A DNA stretch of 64,000 bases from Mesostigma viride (lineage: Eukaryota > Streptophyta > Mesostigmatophyceae > Mesostigmatales > Mesostigmataceae), in contig RPFO01000080.1 of the NCBI GenBank assembly GCA_009746045.1, positions 62,001 through 126,000 on the forward strand. Direction: 5' to 3'. Numbering within the stretch: the first letter of the stretch is position 1; every line of letters starts with the position of its first letter. The notes beneath the pieces were generated by a model. That model did no database searches, had not been told where the DNA came from, and was given only the letters and a program-made list of their open reading frames with translations. The position numbers were made by a program, and so were the translations under genes. Below are positions 56,820-64,000 of the stretch, piece by piece.

Positions 56820-58391
56820 AACATGGGATGGAATGGATGGTATAAGCTATCTAGGTCCTAGTTACAGGGGTGTGGGCATCGCGGCCCGAATCGCTATGAA
56901 TGCCATACTTGGTCACACGCGGAGCCCCCACAGGCTTGGGGGTGGTCTCCTTCATTACTACTTGCCATCTAGCCTTGCGCACCATCTGGCTCCATATTAC
57001 AGACAAACTGGAGGAGGCTGCCCGGGGGTGAACCCGTCACGTCTAGTGTAGCACATGTCCATGCCGAGTCTATCACGAAATGTCCACGGGTGGCGGCGCC
57101 CTGCCGCGCGGTGGCCGGGGGCACGCCAGGTTAGGACATATCGCCCAGGCTGGGCGGGCTTGGTGCCAGCTAGTCTATCTGAGGTATCTATCTATCTGAT
57201 CTGTGCGGGCCAGGTGCCCGGCTAGGCCCAGGCGCCTGTGCCTAATAATGTGGGAAACATAGGGCAAATCAGCGTACAAATCCTCATTACTAATGTGCAA
57301 ACCAAAAGGGATGTTAAGGGCCTGGCGCAGCATCTTGGTGACGGCGCCGTCGAGTCGTTGCTCCAGCTCCTGCGTCAGTGCCCACGTCTCGGCGCCGTAG
57401 GTCAGGATCGTCAGAATGACGACCTTGAAGAGGTCACGCTTGACGATCCGGGGTAGGGCGGGGTTGCTCCACCAGCGGCGGTGGTCATGGAGGTGCGCCC
57501 ACGCCATGCCGATCCGTGTCGTCATGTCGTCCTCGCAGTCGGGAAGCCAACTGCCGAGCAGCTTGAAGCGGCCTGAAGGAGGGTAGTTGACCTCGGCATC
57601 GTCTAAGAGGCGGAGTGTGGGTGGGGGGTAACTATCTCACTAGTCGGGGTAAAATTGGCTTCTTTTTGTCAATTGTCACATTGTCAGAGGGCGGGGGCCG
57701 AGATTAATTAAGAGGTGCCTTGAAATCAAATAAGACATGAACAACTTGAGCGCGGGGCTCTGGATGCAGACTCCTCGGTAGTTGGCGAGGTTGGCAGGAG
57801 AACCTTTGTTTTTGTAGAGCATCATCCGGAATTAAGCTGTGTTGCCATTCAGGGATAGGCAGGGCATCAGCCAGCAGAAGCCGGTTGCAGACGTCGAGCA
57901 GAAACTGCGTGAGCGGCGCCGGTGCGGGGAGCTGGTCGGGACCAACGGCAGCGTAGAAGCGGAGCTGGCGGGCGGCGGTGCATAACTCGGGCTCCGTGAA
58001 CAGCTGCAGCTCATCAGGGGCGGCCTGGGTCTCCGAAAGAGGGGCCGGGGTACGTGGAGTCCTCGGGACTCGGCGGCGGGTAGCGTGGGCGGGGCCGGGA
58101 CACCCGACGCGGGCGCCGGACGGGCGGGGCCCGCCAATTACGGGCGGGGGGGGGCTGGGGGGCACCAAGCAACCGCGCGAGCTAGACTGGGAGGAGTACC
58201 AAATTGAGGTACGTCCAGCTGTTGTTGTGGCGAACGCAGCAGCGTCCGGCGCGCTGATTGTGCGCCACGGGCGGGTCGTTGGGCGTGGCGCAGGGGAAAC
58301 CGGCCCAAGCATACTTGCCGTGTTGGTCGTCGAGGTGGGCAAAGTACTCGCGGATGTGGAGGTCCTCCCGTTCAGCAGATGAATCGATCAA
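56820..58391 (-). pseudogene. Broken non-LTR retrotransposon (LINE) copy 2
   Basis: The RT-start block (58,342-57,710) is nearly identical to 56,607-56,040, followed by the C-terminal block 57,525-57,175 (YGAETWALTQELEQRLDGAV, RRLGLAGHLARTDQIDR). The YGDD segment is missing. The RT-start block is flanked by about 100-bp direct repeats (57,636-57,735 and 58,480-58,590), indicating rearrangement after insertion. The 3' end is a short GGGATGGAATGG tail at 56,824. Confidence 0.75.
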
Positions 58392-59212
58392 TCAATTGAT
58401 TCTCGAAAGACACGTACAACTGCCTCACATGAGCATAAATCCTGAATTGAATGCGTGCATGGGCGAACGGAGCCTGTACCTATCTCACTAGTCGGGGTAA
58501 AATTGGCTTCTTTTTGTCAATTGTCACATTGTCAGAGGGCGGGGGGCGAGATTAATAAAGAGGTACGTCTTGAAATTAAATAAGAGGCAGACCTCTATAT
58601 CGACATATATTATTGGAGGCGAGTTTCTATTGGCGTAAATGTGTAGTATTGTACGACAACATGGCAAGGGTGACTGAAAGTACTGAAGTCGCGGAAACGT
58701 TTCTAGGTCGATCAGTGCGCATGTTCGACGGCAGAGAAGCGATTGATTGGTAGTTCTGTATGACCGTGTTGGACGGAATTTCAGGTCAGCGTTGCGGACT
58801 TTGCATCTCACGAACGTTGTACATGGAAAAGAGCCGTTGCGTTTCGCTGTGCTGTGGCGCACTTATTCTCCGCCGTCGGATTGCACCGTCGATGAGCGTC
58901 GATGCTCGTCGATGAACCCAATGCAAGCCATGTATGAAAAGAAGTAGAAAATGGCGCGGCGGCAATGGGATGCGAATTTGGTAAGTTACAAAACTTGTAG
59001 CCCGGCGACACCGCGTCAAGCAGTCCGCAGGTAGTCCGTAAGATAGGGCTCGCGGCCCTTACGTTAATTAAGTGACAATTTTGACCATTTGACAATTTGA
59101 GAACTGGGGACAACCTAGACGGGATTAAGTTGGCTTGTCTAACGGGACACCCATTCATTAATTACTTAAGAAAACACGTGCTCCCGTTGGGGAGTCACGG
59201 GGTAGTACCCCA
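58391..59212. other. Intergenic sequence beside LINE copies
   Basis: Starts with one copy of the 100-bp direct repeat (to about 58,590). The remainder holds only short unconserved ORFs. No gene recognised. Confidence 0.4.
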
Positions 59213-59720
59213 ATGGATGGATGGATAAATGGATGGATGAACAAACAATCCTACCGGTCTATTGTATCTATGTAATGCCTGGTTAACAGTCCCAGGGACA
59301 TGCCACCTAGTGGGTAGTGCCTAGTTCTAGAGGTCAATCCGGGCGTTCTTCCCACAGTGGCCTCTTCCCCACTGGGGGGGGATCATTGTCGCGGGACAAC
59401 CATGGACGCTGAGGCCCCGAATCGCCATGTCTACCATGTACCGCGCCAGACGCAGGTCCCCCACGAAAGTGGGGTTTGTATCCTTCATAGTTCCTCTGCC
59501 ATTTCTCTTTGCAACTCATCAGCCCCAAGATCACAGTTACATAGCCAGGAGGCTGCTCCAGCATTAATTCAGCCTATAGGATAGCACATGTAGCCTATAG
59601 GATAGCACTACCTATCCTATTGCGAAAAAGTCCATGGTTGACCACCTAGCCGCACACGGCCAGGGGCTGTCCAGGTGAGGACAAAACACCGTGGCTGGGC
59701 GGGCTTGGGGCAGGGCTGCC
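59213..59720 (-). pseudogene. LINE 3'-end remnant (copy 3)
   Basis: A degenerate (GGAT)n tail at 59,213-59,241, then sequence diverged from 54,780-54,950 and 56,870-57,010 (shared order: CCCGAATC...CATG, CACG...TGGGG, CTCCTTCAT, TTGC..A.CATC). Only the 3' few hundred bases survive. Confidence 0.5.
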
Positions 59721-60395
59721 TCATTGTCTAGGCTGCTTCGTTGTCCACGCTGCAATTATGGGACATCGAGATAGAGTGAGCCAGCAAAGCCTTCTCACGG
59801 GTGCTGACATCGGATGCCAGGCCACCCTTACATGCATTCCCCGCACAAGCCATGCTCGCTGGAGCGCCCTGCCATGCATAAATATGGCTTTCGCAAAAGC
59901 AGCCGACCGCGCCTTGCGGCCATGGCCGAATCCATGGCAGCGCTTCGAGCCATTATAATGCCCCCCCATGGTCCCCCACAGACAACCTTCCAAGGGGCCT
60001 GGAACCGCCCGTACCAACACCTCTAGAGGCCACCATCATATCAACACACATGGTCACCATAACTCCTGGGATGCCTACCCCACGCTTCCATCGTCATATC
60101 TTGAGCCCCTGACGCGCAGCCAGATGAGCGAGATGAACCCACATACAGCCACGTTTGCCTGACTGAACCAAAAAGAGCTCCCTCAGCCTCCAACACGACG
60201 CCTCGGGCTCATGGGTCTGGACCGCCGGGCTCATGCGTCGGCCTCATGCGTATCAAATGGTCCAGCTGTCCAGAACTGGGTGATGGCATCGGTACCTATG
60301 TCGGCAGGGCGAAGCAAACGCCGTCATCGCTCCAGCCGCTCGCAAGGTCCAATACTCCCACGTATTCTCCTGCAGACGTGGCCCTTCACCCTGCC
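59721..60395. other. Intergenic, no feature seen
   Basis: Moderately C-rich on the plus strand, with ORFs under 100 codons lacking recognisable motifs. Confidence 0.4.
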
Positions 60396-61184
60396 CCCCC
60401 ATCACGCCTCACCCAGAGTCCAGCACCCCACGATGCCTTCTTGTGCCAGGCCCTGTCACGTCTCCCTCCACTAAGATTATTGTTATTATTATTACACCCC
60501 ATCAAGCACAGTACGCGCCTTAGCACCCATCACGCCTCGTCCAGCGATCGGGCCGCAGTCCAGTGCCTCATAATGCCTTCCCCCGCCAGGCCCCATGTTC
60601 CCTCCCCCCGCCCCAATCATCATTCCGCCGCAACAGCTCCTTCCCCCCACCACGCTCCACGTTTCCATCATCATGTTGCACCCTCCAATCGCCCCCTTCA
60701 TGCCTTCTCCAGCGTGCGATCCAGCGTGCGATCGATACATACTTCTTTCACACCCCACACCTCCATTCTCGCCCCCCCGTCCCGTGCTGTCCCCCCACCA
60801 TGGTCCGCTCCCCCCCACGCCTTGTTGGGCGTGCGGATGAAAGAATACAGCTGGGTGTGGGTAACTGTAACTGCTCCATGATGTCTGCTCCCTGCCCAAC
60901 AGACTGTTTTCTGCCCCCCTCACGACTTCTCCGGGGTCTGCATCGGTACCCGATCAAACCTTCCCCAGGCACGACCCATAGTCCCTCCCCCCCCCCCCCC
61001 CCTTCACGCCTCGTCCAGCGCACATCCCATTGCCACATCCGACCGCCCCATGTTCCCATCCCGCCTCACGCCTTCTGCACACCCACCCATTCCATCGACT
61101 TGTGCATTTCGGCCCCCCTCACGCCTTCTCCAGCGCACGTCCATCGCCCCATACTTCCACCCCCCATCACGCCTTCTCCAGCGC
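60396..61184 (-). repeat. Degenerate minisatellite seeded by the 3' end of mrpl22
   Basis: Copies of TCACGCCTTCTCCAGCG (the minus-strand stop and last codons of mrpl22, ALEKA-stop) recur at 61,167, 61,119, 61,066, 61,004, 60,920, 60,698 and 60,528, with weaker ones near 60,400 and 60,815. Spacing is about 48-85 bp, separated by C-rich filler on the plus strand. It probably forms the 3' untranslated or flanking region. Confidence 0.7.
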
Positions 61185-62207
61185 CCGGTTCTTGACGCGA
61201 TCCGTCACAAACTTGGGCGCCCCGCGCCACTTGAACGGGCGCGCGGGCCCATTGGGCCAAAAATTGGCGTCCATGCTCACCGGCCACGGCTGCGCCGCGA
61301 GCTTCTTGGCATTCTCCGCCGCCGCGAGATTCCCTTTTTGGAGGTGGATCTCCTGCCACTTAGCGAAGAGATGGTCCAGCCGCTGGCGCCGGAAGCTGGC
61401 CTGGTCATCGAGCCACTTCCGTACCTTGTCCATTTGATGGATGGTTGGGTGGACGCTGAGTGGGCGGGCATCCGCGGGGGCATCTGGCGCTATTTTCGGA
61501 ACGGAGAGCTTGAGGAAGAGGTGCGACTGGTAGATGCGGCGGATGCCGCTGCGGCCCTTGGCGTGGATCGTGATGCGCTTTAGATAGCGGCCCTTGCCCA
61601 CGTAGGCCTCGGCAACGTAGAGGAGCTTGGGGTCGATCCCAAAGTTGTGAACCGCGTCGGATTCTGCCGTCCGCAACAGCTTGTACGTGAACGCACACAC
61701 GCGCTTGGAGTTGAGCTGGCACTGCGACTTGGCCTCCTGGAGGGTCAGCCCGCGGATGAGCTTGCAGGCCAGGTTGAGCTTCTTCGGCGGCGCCGGGATG
61801 CGCTTGAGGGACACCCGGAATTCGGTCCGTGGCGCGGCGGCACCGGCGGCGGCGGGCTCTTTCCCGGCCTCCTCGCCCTTACGAGACTTGGGGGTGAGTG
61901 GGCCGGGGGTCATCATGAGCGGGTTCACGGTGGGTTCCCCGGACGACGGCCCGGCCGCAGCGGCCGCGGTATGCATTCCATGGACAGCGCAAATAGATGC
62001 CCGGAGGGAAGATGGAGGCAGGTTGCTGGACACGCTCGACCTGCTTAAGGGAGCGGATGCCCCAGGAATACCATGCACATCTCGTACCAAAGCTAAAGCT
62101 GGAGGCTGGCAGGTTAGCTGTGCTGGCTGACGTGAACGTTCTAATAACTGTGTCACCCGCGATGCAGTTCGCCCAGATAGCAATCTTCTGAACTGCCGCG
62201 TCGCCAT
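61167..62207 (-). CDS. mrpl22: Mitochondrial large-subunit ribosomal protein uL22m
   Basis: 346 codons. Structural component of the mitochondrial large ribosomal subunit, lining the exit tunnel (family knowledge). N-terminus MATRQFRRLLSGRTASR is Arg-rich and free of acids, consistent with a mitochondrial presequence. The PTVNPLMMTPGPLTP segment resembles the plant mitochondrial protein. The uL22 core spans about residues 135-225: KKLNLACKLIRGLTLQEAK, SKRVCAFTYKLLRTAES, HNFGIDPKLLYVAEAYVGKG, RITIHAKGRSGIRRIYQSH. A C-terminal extension of about 115 residues follows. The start is the ATG at 62,207 in a good context (CCAATGGCG). Read as a single exon; a small intron in the low-complexity part (residues 30-80) cannot be excluded. 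Stop at 61,167-61,169. Confidence 0.88.
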   Translation of the reverse strand: MATRQFRRLLSGRTASRVTQLLERSRQPAQLTCQPPALALVRDVHGIPGASAPLSRSSVSSNLPPSSLRASICAVHGMHTAAAAAGPSSGEPTVNPLMMTPGPLTPKSRKGEEAGKEPAAAGAAAPRTEFRVSLKRIPAPPKKLNLACKLIRGLTLQEAKSQCQLNSKRVCAFTYKLLRTAESDAVHNFGIDPKLLYVAEAYVGKGRYLKRITIHAKGRSGIRRIYQSHLFLKLSVPKIAPDAPADARPLSVHPTIHQMDKVRKWLDDQASFRRQRLDHLFAKWQEIHLQKGNLAAAENAKKLAAQPWPVSMDANFWPNGPARPFKWRGAPKFVTDRVKNRALEKA

Positions 62208-63334
62208 TGGTGATAGATGGGCGTCTTTAAGCCTTGCTAAGGTGCGAATGCGGCATCATATAACGTTCCCTCCAAGTCAGGTTGCACCTCGCCACAGGCT
62301 TGGCAATTCATGGCTCACCGGCCCCCATTTTTCGCTGCTAGGCGCTGCACGCGGGTCGTATGCGGTGCACAAAAGCGGAGATTGCCACAGCAGCAGCACA
62401 CTTTAATGCGAAGGCGGCGAATTAAAACGCAACGCGGTAGCCTTGAAAAGCTACGACAGGCCTGTGCAGGCGAATGGCCGTCACCAGTATGCCGACTTTG
62501 TTGCATCTGGCACTCATATGATTCCCGGTCGCCATGGTCCTTCGTGACTCGTGAGCTCCAACCTGGACAGTGGACGCCCACCACACTGCGCAGGATACTG
62601 CATCATAGTGATCTGACTTCCATTATAGAAGTGTCCAGTTACTGCTTGGATATACTTAAGTCGTGATTCTTGCACATGTCAAAAGTACGGACCCCGCGTA
62701 CGCACTGCAGTACAGTACTGTAGTGACTGAATTCGCGACAACCCTGCGCTTGGTGCGAATCAGGGAGTGCAACGTGAATGAGCGGTCCTTTCAAAGGGGC
62801 GGTATCAAGTGGAGCAGGGACCCATCCCCCTGGCATGGCATGCGCGGGCAACGCCCCCAACTGCCCGCAAGCTTGATGAAGTCACATTTCACAACCAAGG
62901 TGCCATGGAAAAAAGCTGGAGCCCGACGACTTCATATGTGCACACTTCTCTGGGGTTGAAGCTGCCTTGGAAGAAGTTTGTTACAAGAGGCTGCCTCTAG
63001 TTCTGCAGACCCTCACTGTATTGGTATGCAAAAAGCTTGGCATGGCTGCCTTGCCGCCAGGTCTTTAGCGTACGGATTTCCCATGGTGCAAAGCACAGAG
63101 TACAAACAATGATGGGCCGCACCCATGGAGTCGGGTTTGCGTGAATGCATCTGCAGAGCATCCGTTGCCACAGGTTAACCAACGTAGCCTTTCAGTAGGG
63201 TAGCTTAGTTGGCAGTCGGCAATTGCGCTTGTGCGACTGTTCATGGCTTACACTTGAGTTTAACAGACTAAAGGTGCACAGAGGTTGGTCCCTTGGTCGA
63301 CTTTCTTTCCAAGCGACGCCACTTTTGCCAGAAA
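62208..63334. promoter_or_regulatory. Divergent intergenic region between mrpl22 and the membrane-protein gene
   Basis: About 1.1 kb separate two genes transcribed away from each other, so both promoters should lie here. No clear TATA box, repeat or coding segment recognised. Confidence 0.35.
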
Positions 63335-64000
63335 ATGGGCTCAGACTCAGACAATGACACTGGGTCACCATCGAAAGCCCGCGGCAGTCGACCCCAAGGC
63401 GGCCGGCCTGCAGTCAACGACCGGCCTGTCGGCGTGGACGGGTACCATTTCGTGTCCAATTCCTTCCAATACAACGACCGCGTGCTCATAGCCTTGCTGC
63501 CATGTCTCCTGGTAGTGCTCGGGGGAGGAGGTTCCCTGGTCATGGGCACCATGCTCGTCGGTCTCATGGTCTCGTACATCCTAGACGCGCTGCAGTACCG
63601 CGAGGGGGCCTTCGTGGGCGTTTGGGGCACCCTGGCGCTCGTGAGCCTCAGCATGCTCCTCTCGGGAAACGCGTTCAGCGGCGGCGGGTGGTCCCGTCCC
63701 TGGCCGTTGGGGCTCATGATCCAGATCACCACGGCCGAGGTCCTCTTTCTCGCGGGGGCCTGGTCGTCCCTGCAATTCCGTTGGCTGCAAGTGCAGTACC
63801 CAGGTGTCGTCATGGCGTTTGAGCGGCTGCTGTTCGCCACGTTGCCCATTGTTGGTGCGGTTGTCCAGGTACGGCAGGAAAGCTGACAACAAAACCAGTA
63901 ACGACGATATTCATGATATTCTGCTGTGTGTTGTGTGTGAATAGAGGCCGAGGACATCATGAAGGGCAAGGTCAAGGGGAGAGGAAGAAGATGGAGCAGC
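63335..64000 (+). CDS. Multi-pass membrane protein, family not recognised, truncated by window end
   Basis: Exon 1 63,335-63,868 (178 codons) starts at ATG in AAAATGGGC. Intron 63,869-63,946 (78 bp, CAG|GTACGG to AATAGAG). Exon 2 63,947 onward in phase 0 begins AEDIMKGKVKGRGRR and leaves the window. The polar N-terminal tail (SDSDNDTGSPSK) is followed by about four hydrophobic segments: VLIALLPCLLVVLGG, LVMGTMLVGLMVSYIL, FVGVWGTLALVSLSMLL, and TTAEVLFLAGAWSSL, with a possible fifth at LLFATLPIVGAVV. No enzymatic motif is visible. Confidence 0.65.

Overview
The window is nuclear DNA from a eukaryote, most likely a green alga or other member of Viridiplantae. Genes are split by GT-AG introns (one is GC-AG). 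The USP7-family genes have the plant UBP12/UBP13 domain order, and the mitochondrial ribosomal protein uL22m carries the plant-type 'TPGPLTP' motif before its core. Species and chromosome cannot be determined from the sequence. The density of minisatellites and transposon insertions is very high.

Layout. (1) About 1-16,290 and 17,110 to at least 41,000 form a large inverted duplication. Two paralogous MATH-USP (UBP12/USP7-like) genes stand head to head around a roughly 0.8 kb spacer. Gene A runs leftward on the minus strand from 15,904 and leaves the window after its exon at 2,509-2,243. Gene B runs rightward on the plus strand from 17,355 to about 49,437. I could place 16 exons in A and 21 in B by matching frames, splice sites and family alignment. 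Both genes keep open frames and matching exon phases. Both have lost the USP catalytic cysteine box and histidine box, so they look like maintained pseudo-deubiquitinases. (2) Gene B's introns are swollen by insertions and repeats missing from gene A: a PIF/Harbinger-like element (30,636-32,324), a foldback palindrome with roughly 1.5 kb arms (33,951-37,948, within an insertion ending at 38,298) that itself carries a nested hAT-like element (34,178-35,151), a composite duplicated block (25,940-28,375), and large G-rich satellites. (3) At 50,459-53,960 there is one long uninterrupted coding exon: coiled coil, protein kinase, HECT-like ubiquitin ligase, RZ-type zinc finger. Its 5' edge is a splice acceptor whose phase fits a donor in the last exon of gene B. 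The two may therefore be one polypeptide of about 2,200 residues combining a dead USP scaffold, a kinase and an E3 ligase. (4) 54,100-59,700 holds broken, 5'-truncated non-LTR retrotransposons on the minus strand with a (GGGAT)n tail. (5) 61,167-62,207 (minus) encodes mitochondrial uL22m, with a degenerate minisatellite built from its C-terminal codons lying downstream. (6) 63,335 to the end (plus) is the 5' part of an unidentified multi-pass membrane protein.

Genes A and B, together with the kinase-HECT-RZ exon, are the biological core: a ubiquitin-signalling locus in which substrate-binding (MATH) and USP7-type ubiquitin-like domains are retained, DUB chemistry is lost, and an E3 ligase plus kinase lies directly downstream in the same orientation. 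All exon boundaries and functions were deduced by eye. No search, alignment program or RNA evidence was available.
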